Source: Candidatus Thalassarchaeaceae archaeon (lineage in GTDB: Archaea; Thermoplasmatota; Poseidoniia; Poseidoniales; Thalassarchaeaceae). Taken from it: DNA of 35,204 nucleotides. The notes under the pieces are model-generated. The model ran no database searches. It had not been told where the DNA came from and saw nothing but the letters and a program-made list of their open reading frames with translations. The stretch spans positions 1-35,204 of the forward strand of contig JASLJW010000049.1 in the NCBI GenBank assembly GCA_030747885.1. Direction: 5' to 3'. A program made the position numbers and the translations under genes. Of the stretch, positions 16,883-25,072 are shown piece after piece (the stretch's first letter is position 1; the number at the start of each line of letters is the position of its first letter).

Positions 16883-18433
16883 ATGGCTGAGCCTGAATGG
16901 ATGAAGTCGGCTCCAACGCCTATTTCATCTGTTCTTGTTGCAAACAGGGGTGAAATTGCTTGTCGAATTATCCGAGCGTGCCAGGAGATGGGAATAGAGG
17001 GAATAGCAATTCAGTCAGATTCTGATACGGGGTCATTGCATTCAGAGATGGCAGACCGGGTAGTCAATTTACCAGGTACTAGTTTAGCTGATACATATCT
17101 CAATAGTGATGCGATTATCGAGGCTGCAAAATCATGTGGTGCTGATGCAATACATCCAGGGTACGGATTTCTTTCTGAGCGAGCAGATTTTGCAAAATCC
17201 GTAACCTCAGCAGGATTGATTTGGATAGGCCCCTCGCCTGATGCGATAAATTCGATGGGAGACAAAGTAACTGCACGACGTCATATGGAGGATGCATCTG
17301 TACCTGTTATTCCTGGAAGAGAAATATTGGTTGGAGGTGATGAAAACACTACCATTGACTCATTAGTTGATGCAGCGACTTCTGTAGGGTATCCTCTCTT
17401 GTTGAAAGCTAGTGCTGGAGGAGGAGGTAAAGGAATGCGGGTTGTTCGTGAGCCTAAACGTCTTCAACAAGAATTTGCAGCCGCTCAAAGAGAGGCAGAA
17501 ACTGCTTTTGGAGATGGAACTGTATACATCGAACGTCTTTTAGAAAATTCAAGGCATATTGAAGTACAAATTCTTGCCGATAATCATGGGAATACACTTC
17601 ATTTGTTTGAAAGAGAATGTAGTATTCAACGTCGTCATCAGAAGGTAGTGGAGGAGGCTCCTTCCCCAGTACTCGATCCAAAAACTAGGGATGCCATGGG
17701 TGCAGCAGCCGTTTCGGCAGCACAGGCAGTATCTTATTCGGGAGCAGGAACAGTCGAATTCCTACTTTCTCCGGATGGTTCATTCTATTTTTTAGAAATG
17801 AATACTAGACTTCAAGTTGAGCATCCCGTCACAGAATGTATATCTGGAATTGATTTAGTTGAACAGCAGATTCGTGTTGCATCTGGTCTTCCATTACCAT
17901 TCACTCAAACTGATTTATCGATAAGAGGGCATGCAATAGAAGTCAGAATATATGCAGAAGATCCGTCTCTAGGGTTCCTTCCAGCAACAGGACCGCTTGC
18001 GGTATTCCGTCCACCTGAAGGACCAGGTGTTAGGCTAGATACGGGTGTCCGCCAAGGAGATGAAGCAAGAATTGATTTTGACCCCATGCTTGCAAAGTTG
18101 ATTGTTCACGGATCCAGTCGAGATCAAGCAATTCGAAGAATGGAAAGAGCATTGCAATCGTTTGTTATTCTTGGAGCCACAACGAATGTTGGTTTTCTAA
18201 TTGATATTATGCGTCATGAATCTTATATCGCTGGAGAAACCACTACTAATTTCATAGATATTCATTTCCCTGATGGTTGGAATTCGAAAATGTCCAACTC
18301 AACAGCAGCTGTTTTGGCCGCATCAGCAGAATTCATGGGCCTTCATAGAAATCATGCAAAATCATCTATGGAAGATGGTGGTAGAACTACATCAAATGAT
18401 CCATTTTTGCTTTTGTCTAGGAGATTCCCTTGA
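16883..18433 (+). CDS. mccA: Biotin carboxylase subunit of the acyl-CoA carboxylase
   Basis: ATP-dependent carboxylation of biotin; ATP-grasp enzyme of 516 residues. The N-terminal domain begins VLVANRGEIACRIIRA (18-33); HPGYGFLSE is at 91-99; the ATP-binding glycine loop GGGGKGM is at 179-185; FERECSIQRRHQKVVEEAPS and EMNTRLQVEHPVTE carry metal and catalytic residues; the C-terminal biotin-carboxylase domain ends near FIDIHFPDGW. A 50-residue tail follows, perhaps a vestige of the region that in fused MCC-alpha connects to the BT domain. The biotin carrier is absent here and encoded by the next gene, so the usual alpha subunit is split in two. AGGAG at 16871-16875 sits 7 bases before the ATG and overlaps the end of the hydratase gene. 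By homology alone the BC could serve another acyl-CoA carboxylase; the cluster favours MCC. Confidence 0.93.
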   Translation: MAEPEWMKSAPTPISSVLVANRGEIACRIIRACQEMGIEGIAIQSDSDTGSLHSEMADRVVNLPGTSLADTYLNSDAIIEAAKSCGADAIHPGYGFLSERADFAKSVTSAGLIWIGPSPDAINSMGDKVTARRHMEDASVPVIPGREILVGGDENTTIDSLVDAATSVGYPLLLKASAGGGGKGMRVVREPKRLQQEFAAAQREAETAFGDGTVYIERLLENSRHIEVQILADNHGNTLHLFERECSIQRRHQKVVEEAPSPVLDPKTRDAMGAAAVSAAQAVSYSGAGTVEFLLSPDGSFYFLEMNTRLQVEHPVTECISGIDLVEQQIRVASGLPLPFTQTDLSIRGHAIEVRIYAEDPSLGFLPATGPLAVFRPPEGPGVRLDTGVRQGDEARIDFDPMLAKLIVHGSSRDQAIRRMERALQSFVILGATTNVGFLIDIMRHESYIAGETTTNFIDIHFPDGWNSKMSNSTAAVLAASAEFMGLHRNHAKSSMEDGGRTTSNDPFLLLSRRFP

Positions 18434-18442
18434 GGTGATTTT

Positions 18443-18946
18443 ATGGTAGATCTCAAAGATTCTAGTGGAAGGATTTGGAAAATCCAGGTAAGTGGTTCTC
18501 CAGTTGTTCCAATTTCTATCGAATCAGATGGGGGGGAAATTGATTCATCTGAGATATCAATCAGTCTAGATCCTCGTCCTAATAGATTGGTTATCCATAG
18601 AAACGGAGTAGAGCAAGTTGTTTTCTGTACAAAGGTTGGAGACAAATGGTGGGTGCATCTTGATGGATCTGTAGTTGTCTTTGAAGTAATCGAACCCGGT
18701 GCATCTACATCTGGGAATAACGATGGGGAATTAACTGCTCCAATGCCCGGAAAGGTTCTGGAAGTATTGGTACCTGAAGGGGCTTCAGTTTCTGAAGGTC
18801 AACCACTAATGGTCTTGGAGGCAATGAAGATGGAACACCGAATCCTTGCTGACCTTCCAGGAATAGTTACAGCAATCCATTATGCCCCTGGAGATCAAGT
18901 GGATGCTGGAGCAGTTCTATTAGATTTGGATACTGAAAATGAATAA
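18443..18946 (+). CDS. Biotin carboxyl carrier protein of the acyl-CoA carboxylase
   Basis: Carries biotin between the carboxylase and carboxyltransferase active sites. The C-terminal biotinyl domain (about residues 94-163) has the signature LEAMKMEH with the biotinylated lysine at about 129, and the APMPGKV segment at its start. The N-terminal 90 residues are beta-rich (KIQVSGSPVVPISI, DKWWVHLDGSVVVFEV) and probably correspond to the BT domain that docks BC and CT in fused enzymes. GAGGTGA (18432-18438) lies 4 bases before the ATG and overlaps the stop of the biotin carboxylase gene, which indicates coupled translation. It ends the plus-strand run; an AT-rich, T-rich spacer follows. Biotin ligase is not in the window. 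Confidence 0.92.
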   Translation: MVDLKDSSGRIWKIQVSGSPVVPISIESDGGEIDSSEISISLDPRPNRLVIHRNGVEQVVFCTKVGDKWWVHLDGSVVVFEVIEPGASTSGNNDGELTAPMPGKVLEVLVPEGASVSEGQPLMVLEAMKMEHRILADLPGIVTAIHYAPGDQVDAGAVLLDLDTENE

Positions 18947-19000
18947 TTTCAATTGAATTATTATTTTTTATTAATTGAATTTCCCAATTGAAAATTAAAT
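18947..19000 (+). terminator. AT-rich convergent spacer with T-tract, probable terminator
   Basis: The 54 bp between the converging biotin-carrier and serS genes are almost purely A/T. The plus strand has a TTATTATTTTTTATT tract at about 18958-18972, the kind of oligo-T that stops archaeal RNA polymerase. Several AATTG(A) motifs recur in and beside it, giving small inverted repeats. It probably ends the plus-strand operon; termination of the opposite strand is less clear. Confidence 0.5.
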
Positions 19001-20284
19001 TTACCAATTGCATTTTTCTAGATGCGTTTGTTCTTTGAACCAAGGTTGTAGAACTGCAGGAATTCGCACTCTTCCGTCATCTTCTTGGAATTGTTCCATA
19101 ATTGCAACTAGAGCTCTAGAAGTTGCAACCGCTGTAGAATTCAATGTATGGACTGAAGAGTTACCTTCCGAAGTTCTGAATCTCATTCGTAGTCGATTGG
19201 CTTGATAATCTGTACAATTAGAACATGAAACCACTTCTTTGTAATTACTAACACCTGGCAACCAGGCCTCTAAATCATATTTTTTGGCAGCAACAGTCCC
19301 CATATCACCTGTACAAATGTTGACTACACGGTAATGAAGCCCTAATTCATCCCATAAGTCAATACAATTCTGTAGAAGATCTTCATGATGATCCCATGAT
19401 TCATCTGGTTTGCAGATTATAATTTGTTCAACCTTGGTGAATTGATGTACTCTCCAAATTCCTTTGTCGGACAATCCATGCGCTCCTACTTCGCGCCTAA
19501 AGCAAGGACTAACTCCAACCATTTTCAGAGGTAGTAATGCCGGTTCAATGATTTCGTCCATGAACATCGCAGTTAGAGGATGTTCACTTGTTGCAATCGC
19601 ATAATATCCATCGGGTTGAATATCATACATGACAGTCTCAAAATCACTCAAATCAGTCACACCTTCGTATGATTCTCGATTCATCATAACTGGAGGTTGG
19701 ACTAATGTATAGCCCCGATTTACTAGAAATTCGATTGCATATTGCTGCAATGCTAATTCTAGGCGTGCAAGATCTCCTTTGAGATAGTAAAATCTTGATC
19801 CAGTTACTTTAGCAGCCCTCCCCAAATCAACCCATGAGTTTTCCTCGATGAGGTCATTGTGTACCTTTGGATCAAAATTGAATTTTGGTTTTTCTCCATG
19901 TATTGAATGAGGTGTATTTCCTTCATCATCATCACCCTTGGGAACACTTTCATGCAGAATATTGGGTATTTTCATGCGGATCCTATCTCTTTTTTCTTCA
20001 GTCTCATCTGCCTTTGAACCCAATTCTTCAATTTGTGCTCCAAGGTTAGAAACTTGAGCAAGGATTCTATTTGCTTCATCTACATCTCCAGTTTTCTTTG
20101 CAGCAGCAATTTCCCTCGCAGCTTCATTTCTTTGTTTTCGAATCTGATCTGCTCTGTAACGAAGGTCTTTCCATTCTTGATCCAATGTAATGACTTGATT
20201 GATTAAATCGTGAGAGATTCCTCTGCGATCATGATCTGCCCGAATAACCTCGGCCAGTTCTCTGAACATTCGCATCTCGAGCAT
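19001..20284 (-). CDS. serS: Seryl-tRNA synthetase
   Basis: Charges tRNA-Ser (and tRNA-Sec where present) in the cytoplasm. Standard class-II type, not the rare methanogen form: the N-terminal coiled-coil arm (about residues 25-105, rich in Arg/Glu/Lys) binds the tRNA long arm; the catalytic core has ATSEHPLTAMF, motif 2 CFRREVGAHG with GIWRVHQFTKVEQ, and motif 3 LNSTAVATSRALVAIMEQFQ. From the ATG at 20284 it is 427 residues, the usual size. A GTG at 20308 would add eight proline-rich residues that look like leader sequence. The upstream presenilin-like gene on the same strand ends 43 bases before this start. Confidence 0.96.
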   Translation of the reverse strand: MLEMRMFRELAEVIRADHDRRGISHDLINQVITLDQEWKDLRYRADQIRKQRNEAAREIAAAKKTGDVDEANRILAQVSNLGAQIEELGSKADETEEKRDRIRMKIPNILHESVPKGDDDEGNTPHSIHGEKPKFNFDPKVHNDLIEENSWVDLGRAAKVTGSRFYYLKGDLARLELALQQYAIEFLVNRGYTLVQPPVMMNRESYEGVTDLSDFETVMYDIQPDGYYAIATSEHPLTAMFMDEIIEPALLPLKMVGVSPCFRREVGAHGLSDKGIWRVHQFTKVEQIIICKPDESWDHHEDLLQNCIDLWDELGLHYRVVNICTGDMGTVAAKKYDLEAWLPGVSNYKEVVSCSNCTDYQANRLRMRFRTSEGNSSVHTLNSTAVATSRALVAIMEQFQEDDGRVRIPAVLQPWFKEQTHLEKCNW

Positions 20285-20327
20285 ATGAACGGGCCTAGGA
20301 GGGGGCACTTCGCTTCAACGGTTCGCA

Positions 20328-22466
20328 TCAAAAGAGGGTGATATTGAATGCCAACGCATCGAATCCAAGAATCACTATAGTTGTGAGTAGGTATCCTAGA
20401 ATTGACCCACCATTTAGTAATGGTAAACCTGCTTGAGGTTTTCCTCTTGCAACCTGAGTCATTAGAATCATGTAACCTATCAATCCACCAATCAGGGTCC
20501 CAAATGCCACTGTTGTTGGTCCGTGCAAGCCAGCGAATCCAACTTCATTGGGTAACCAACTCATGGCAGAAATTACCAAAATTCCTGGGAAGATTACATC
20601 TCCCAATCCCATGAACATAGCATCCGAGGTTTTCTTTTGTTCTTTTTCAGGCTTGAAGGTTAAATCACTAGTTTCGATAGATTCCTTTGAAATCTGACTT
20701 TTCCTATCTCTTTCTACCATTGTTCCTTCATCTGCATTAAGGAATGAATACTCTTTGTCCTTAGGAGCTACCAATAGAATTGGAAGTTTTAGATCAATCA
20801 TGGTATCAGCAAGAGTAAGCATATGTTTGCTACCATTTACAGCCCAATGGTCATAAAATGCCATTGCAACCATGAAGATAATTACAATCCATGGAACAAA
20901 TGAAACTCCTAGCATTACACTCACTCCAGCCCCAACAAGTATTCCCGTAGTGTTTACGACATACCATTCTGGCCATAGGATAATAGCGGCCATTAGAACA
21001 ATGCTTAATCCAAATGCAATCAAGTCAGCCCAACTTACTCCAATTCCTGCAACTTCGAAAGGAGCCGCCTCAGATAGTTTCCACACCACCATATTCAATG
21101 GTTCATCGAATGAACTTGAATTCGTGTCGAATAAAATCACTCCTTCTTTCAGAATGTTGTAATCTGAGTGAGTTCGATATTGAATTGCGATAGCAACCAT
21201 TTCATCTCCAGAGATTGTAGTAGTTCGAGTACGATCAATTTTTGAACTTCCCATGAAAACATTTAGCTCTTCTCCATCTAGAACCCACAAATCATTCACA
21301 CCTCCATTACAGCAGTCTTCCAACAATAGGCCTCTGATTGGTCCGTCAAATGCTCCTTCGAAACTCACTGCTTCGTTCGCAATGACGGTTCCATTGGAAT
21401 GAACTCTGAATCCATTTACCACCCCATCTATTCTTCCTAAATACAGACTGTATTCATTTGCAGTCTCATTCTTTATCTCATTGGTATCACTACCGTAAGT
21501 CACTGCTGTGAACATATTTCCTTCTGGAAGAGTGTAATTCCATACAGGCTCAATAAAGGGTGCATCGAATCCTTCTCCATGAGGTTCGTTTGGAATTTCA
21601 AAGACTCCAGCCCAACGAGTTGAAACGATAAGCATATGATTTTCTCCAATATGCTCTGAAGCAAGGATATTGTTAGGATCAAATCCTTGAGGCATTAACC
21701 ATTCCCAGTTTGCGTTCCTTGAACTGTTGACTTCTTCTATTGGTTTGAATGGGTCAATTTTCATTAGACTACTTCTCACAATATGCCATGGTTCTCCTGA
21801 ATCAACAAATCCAAGATTGCAATCATCATCGTATCTTTCTAGAATCGTTCCATCATTTGAATCAATTCTAATCCATTGTGTTGAGTCACACATTACGAAA
21901 TCGTTAGTAGATGACATGAAGAATAGATTGGGAGAAGCTATTTCGCCCTGTAAATTAGAGACATTTGTAGTCCAATTTACTGTACCTCCAGCATATAATC
22001 CATCTCCTCCAATTGCTTGATTCACTGAAATGAGATCATTTCCATCATAGAGAATTAAATGTTCAACATCACTTAATCCTTGAAGAATTTGTGCACCCGA
22101 ATCCGTTTCTGTTGTAGTTGCAGTAAGTTCATCTGCTGGAAGAGCCAAATGCGCCATTGGAACTAGGGAGTACGACAACGCAATCCAAAGTACGAATAGA
22201 ATCCCAAATTGGATAAATTTCTGCAAATTTTTCTTTGCTAGCCAGATTATTGTAAAGGTGAATAGGAGGATGAATACTCCTTCAATAAGGATAAATCCGA
22301 CTCCGGTCTCGGAACCTGGTCCGAAAGCACGAAATTCATCTCGATTGTAAAATGGTTGAATTAATGTTGCAAGATATATTGTAATTGTGAACATCCCTGC
22401 CATTCCAAACATGGATGTCCATTGCCCCTTCAGTTCCTCCATTAGGGGTATCTCGGCCTTCGCCAT
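20328..22466 (-). CDS. Presenilin-like GxGD intramembrane aspartyl protease with large ectodomain
   Basis: Intramembrane protease of the A22 / archaeal PSH type. The catalytic aspartates are in AFYD (Asp539) and MGLGD (Asp623), and the PAL-like motif AGLPLLNGG lies at about 679-687, numbered from the ATG at 22466. Three N-terminal helices (about 19-38, 56-76, 84-103) and about six C-terminal helices (from 475) give the nine-helix presenilin plan; the charged loop 563-615 between the two catalytic helices is the usual cytoplasmic loop. The exceptional feature is about 365 residues (107-470) between helices 3 and 4, a loop that faces outside the cell in presenilins. It contains several strand-rich repeats such as LWVLDGEELNVF and SLYLGRIDGVVNGF, suggesting a beta-propeller. 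Known archaeal homologues are about 300 residues. The TTG at 22511 is rejected as start; a TATA-like sequence is at about 22496-22503. Confidence 0.88.
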   Translation of the reverse strand: MAKAEIPLMEELKGQWTSMFGMAGMFTITIYLATLIQPFYNRDEFRAFGPGSETGVGFILIEGVFILLFTFTIIWLAKKNLQKFIQFGILFVLWIALSYSLVPMAHLALPADELTATTTETDSGAQILQGLSDVEHLILYDGNDLISVNQAIGGDGLYAGGTVNWTTNVSNLQGEIASPNLFFMSSTNDFVMCDSTQWIRIDSNDGTILERYDDDCNLGFVDSGEPWHIVRSSLMKIDPFKPIEEVNSSRNANWEWLMPQGFDPNNILASEHIGENHMLIVSTRWAGVFEIPNEPHGEGFDAPFIEPVWNYTLPEGNMFTAVTYGSDTNEIKNETANEYSLYLGRIDGVVNGFRVHSNGTVIANEAVSFEGAFDGPIRGLLLEDCCNGGVNDLWVLDGEELNVFMGSSKIDRTRTTTISGDEMVAIAIQYRTHSDYNILKEGVILFDTNSSSFDEPLNMVVWKLSEAAPFEVAGIGVSWADLIAFGLSIVLMAAIILWPEWYVVNTTGILVGAGVSVMLGVSFVPWIVIIFMVAMAFYDHWAVNGSKHMLTLADTMIDLKLPILLVAPKDKEYSFLNADEGTMVERDRKSQISKESIETSDLTFKPEKEQKKTSDAMFMGLGDVIFPGILVISAMSWLPNEVGFAGLHGPTTVAFGTLIGGLIGYMILMTQVARGKPQAGLPLLNGGSILGYLLTTIVILGFDALAFNITLF

Positions 22467-22510
22467 GATGGTAGGGAACTTCAAATTGCATTTCAGTATA
22501 TGGACATACA

Positions 22511-23977
22511 ATGGGCACAGAAGGGGGGTCAGAGGATTTTGAGGACAAACTCACACCTCGTGAGTGGCTTGAAACTCGAAAAAGTATTGGAATGCGCCCT
22601 GGATTAGAAATTACATATGCGATGTTAACCCGTTTAGGAATGCCCCAGATGTCCTTTCCATCTATACATGTGGCAGGATCAAATGGTAAAGGAACCACTT
22701 CAGTATTCCTTGCAAATACTCTTACATTTTCAGGAACTAAGACAGGTCTGTTCACTTCCCCTCATCTCTGTCGTGTTGAGGAAAGGATTCGAATTGATGG
22801 ATGTCCTGTTGAACCTAGACAATTGGATAAGGCAATACATGCAGTTAGGGTAATGTCTAGAGAAGATCCAGTACTTGAACCAACATATTTTGAGACCTTG
22901 TTTCTTTCAGCTATGATTTGTTTTCGAGCATTGAATGTGAAACGTGCCGTAATTGAGGCAGGCCTTGGTGGACGTTTGGATGCCACAAGATGTTGTTATG
23001 CAGATTGTACAATTTTGACTGAGATTTCCTTAGAACATACTGATGTATTGGGCGATTCATTAGAACTAATTGCAAGAGAAAAATCTGCGATTGCACGACC
23101 TGGAGCAAAAATGATTGCTAGATGGCCATATGATCCTTCAGTTATGATGGCAATAGAAGAAGCAACTAGTTGGGGTTGTGGATATTGGTGGCGAGGGGAT
23201 CGACTGACTTTGGTTAGTTTTGAAAATGCAAATGAGCCATTTAGAGGAATAAAAAGTGGAGATGGAGAAACCATTCCTATTGGATTGTATGATGGATCCA
23301 TGACAATGAAAATGGATAATGCAATGTTAGGACATAGTGCTGCTCAATTTGTAATGGACCCACCATTGGTTCCTGCTTTACACGATGTAATGGAACGAAC
23401 ATTTTGGCCCGGTAGGATGCAGGAAATTACGGGACCAAAAGATGTAGAACTCCTCCTAGATTGTGCCCATAATCCCAGTGGTTTAACGAAAATGGTTGAT
23501 GAATTGAAAATAAGGAAAATAAGAGAGGAAAATGCTGGACGCAAATTCTCTCCATCTGCTTTACTGATTGGAGCCACACATCAGAAAGATTTGGCCATTT
23601 TTGTGCATCCCATTGTAGAGTTAATTTCTGAAATGGGAAATCCAATGGTAGTAGTTACAGAGCCACCAAATGGTCGTCTTGCACCTGTTTCATGTGACGA
23701 TTTGGCGGCTGAAATAAAATTGCAATACCCCTCTGCTAGAATTCAGGTTAGACCCGAAATTCAAGTGGCTCTTTCAACAGCCATAGATGAAGCTGTAGAT
23801 TCATCATCTCATTCAGTTTTTGATGGAGTTACTGGAACAGTATGGAGTTTCGGGAGTATTCATTTGATTGGTGGGATTCTTTCAATTCTTGGGCAAGATA
23901 CCGATGAAGCATTAACCACAATTAGATGGCAGGATGGAGACGTTATTGGAGACCGTGATGTTCCCATGAAACCATAA
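22511..23977 (+). CDS. folC: Folylpolyglutamate / dihydrofolate synthase
   Basis: Mur-ligase-family enzyme that adds glutamate to (dihydro)folate or dihydropteroate, ATP-dependent and cytoplasmic. The P-loop region is HVAGSNGKGTTS (53-64); the family signatures EAGLGGRLDATR, ISLEHTDVLGDSLELIAREKSAI and LLDCAHNPSGL follow in order, and the C-terminal domain ends near residue 460. The 488 residues are slightly longer than the bacterial form, including an acidic N-terminal extension. It starts at the ATG at 22511, divergent from the presenilin-like gene with only 44 bp between the starts. dCMP deaminase follows on the same strand after 33 bp, a plausible folate/thymidylate precursor pairing. Confidence 0.94.
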   Translation: MGTEGGSEDFEDKLTPREWLETRKSIGMRPGLEITYAMLTRLGMPQMSFPSIHVAGSNGKGTTSVFLANTLTFSGTKTGLFTSPHLCRVEERIRIDGCPVEPRQLDKAIHAVRVMSREDPVLEPTYFETLFLSAMICFRALNVKRAVIEAGLGGRLDATRCCYADCTILTEISLEHTDVLGDSLELIAREKSAIARPGAKMIARWPYDPSVMMAIEEATSWGCGYWWRGDRLTLVSFENANEPFRGIKSGDGETIPIGLYDGSMTMKMDNAMLGHSAAQFVMDPPLVPALHDVMERTFWPGRMQEITGPKDVELLLDCAHNPSGLTKMVDELKIRKIREENAGRKFSPSALLIGATHQKDLAIFVHPIVELISEMGNPMVVVTEPPNGRLAPVSCDDLAAEIKLQYPSARIQVRPEIQVALSTAIDEAVDSSSHSVFDGVTGTVWSFGSIHLIGGILSILGQDTDEALTTIRWQDGDVIGDRDVPMKP

Positions 23978-24010
23978 GCGAGTGATTTCAGAGACTGATT
24001 AGGTGAAGCC

Positions 24011-24451
24011 ATGAGTGAGAAGTGGGACCGTCGATTTATCGATTTAGCATTGCATATTAGTGATTGGAGTAAAGACCCATCAACAAAGGTGGGTTGTGTA
24101 GTAGTTGGGGCAGATCGTGAGATTCGTTCCACCGGGTTCAATGGATTTCCAAGAGGAATTGAAGATTCAATAGAACGTCTAGAAGACCGAGAAATGAAAT
24201 ACCCTCTTATTTGCCATGCTGAAGAGAATGCAATAATGCATGCGGCACGAATTGGAATTTCATTGAAGGATTGTGTAGCATATGTAACATGGCCACCATG
24301 TACTCGTTGTGCTCGTTCTTTGATTCAAGCAGGTGTTGTTGAAGTTGTTTTCCCAAAAGACATCGAAATTCCTGATAGATGGGTCGAAGATTTTGAAAGG
24401 TCACTTTCAATGATGAATGAGGCTGGAGTAATAGCCCGCTCTACATCATAG
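24011..24451 (+). CDS. dCMP deaminase
   Basis: Zinc-dependent deamination of dCMP to dUMP, the substrate of thymidylate synthase. The zinc site is complete: HAE at residues 69-71 (His and catalytic Glu) and PPCTRC at 95-100 (Cys97, Cys100). SKDPSTKVGCVVV and GFNGFPRGIED are typical of the dCMP/ComEB group rather than of cytidine or tRNA deaminases. The 146 residues are standard. AGGTGA at 24001-24006 sits 4 bases before the ATG. The stop TAG at 24449-24451 abuts the stop of the opposite kinase gene with no base between. With folC upstream it supports a nucleotide/one-carbon grouping. Confidence 0.94.
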   Translation: MSEKWDRRFIDLALHISDWSKDPSTKVGCVVVGADREIRSTGFNGFPRGIEDSIERLEDREMKYPLICHAEENAIMHAARIGISLKDCVAYVTWPPCTRCARSLIQAGVVEVVFPKDIEIPDRWVEDFERSLSMMNEAGVIARSTS

Positions 24452-25000
24452 TCATGACTCAATTGTAGAGAGTAGAATTTTTAGTGAGTCGTCCAGTTCT
24501 TGTCTAGTCCCATCATTAATGATTAGTAAATCTGCCAATTCTGCAGTTGCGATAAGTGCTTGTCCAGATGGATTCTTTGCTACTGCTTCTGTTTCTTCTT
24601 GTGCGAGAAAATCTTGGTAGTTTTCAGGATCTCCCTCTCTGGCTCGTTGTTGCATTCTTTCCCATCTCAAATCTGCTGGTACATTGACTTCGATTAGTAG
24701 AAACCCCTCCCTTTCTCGCAAGGCGTGAACTTCGTCAGGAGTTCTAATTGAGTCAATGATGGTGGGTTGTTCAGGAGAGATTCTTTCAAGAAGTAATTCT
24801 GCCAATATTCCAGGTCCACCTTCGGAACGAAGAGTTCTCCCACCTTGAGTTAGATTTTCACGGTTAATTTCCTTCCCATTTTCCCTTAGCCAATGTCTTA
24901 TTGAATCTGAACATGAACATCCATTCCATCCTTGTTCCACAAACCATTCGACTACGGTGGTCTTTCCAGCAGCATTGCGCCCTGTGACTGCTAGAAGCAT
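24452..25000 (-). CDS. UPF0200 family P-loop nucleotide kinase-like protein
   Basis: Cytoplasmic P-loop protein of 182 residues in the archaeal UPF0200 family, related to nucleoside monophosphate and dephospho-CoA kinases. The Walker A loop GRNAAGKTT is at 7-15. Further family pattern: SDSIRHWLRENG, EGGPGILAELLLERI, TIIDSIRTPDEVHALRE (strand with acidic residue), RWERMQQRAREGDPENYQDF (lid-like arginines), and the C-terminal LADLLIINDGTRQELDDSL. The substrate is not established for the family; dephospho-CoA kinase has been suggested from fold similarity only. An upstream TATA-like element at the spacing expected for a leaderless transcript supports the ATG at 25000. It faces dCMP deaminase tail-to-tail without a gap. 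Confidence 0.85.
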   Translation of the reverse strand: MLLAVTGRNAAGKTTVVEWFVEQGWNGCSCSDSIRHWLRENGKEINRENLTQGGRTLRSEGGPGILAELLLERISPEQPTIIDSIRTPDEVHALREREGFLLIEVNVPADLRWERMQQRAREGDPENYQDFLAQEETEAVAKNPSGQALIATAELADLLIINDGTRQELDDSLKILLSTIES

Positions 25001-25020
25001 GAATAATCCTCAGTGTCGGA

Positions 25021-25031
25021 TGAAATTATAG
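25021..25031 (-). promoter_or_regulatory. TATA box for a leaderless UPF0200 transcript
   Basis: The minus strand reads CTATAATTTCA, centred about 26 bases upstream of the ATG at 25000. That is the normal TATA-to-start distance in archaea, so transcription would begin at or next to the ATG; no Shine-Dalgarno is present, which agrees. Confidence 0.5.
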
Positions 25032-25072
25032 TTGTGTATGGCAATTATCGAAATGTTGAGCATATTGGATTA

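Noticed and set aside
20328..22466. Type IV prepilin peptidase (also a GxGD protease).
   Set aside because: The YD motif, the spacing to GLGD with a charged loop and the following PAL-like LPLLNGG motif match presenilin/PSH, not the prepilin peptidase layout.
22336..22755. 139-codon minus-strand open frame across the folC / presenilin-like starts.
   Set aside because: It runs antisense to the conserved FolC P-loop region and over the divergent start region; no family features.
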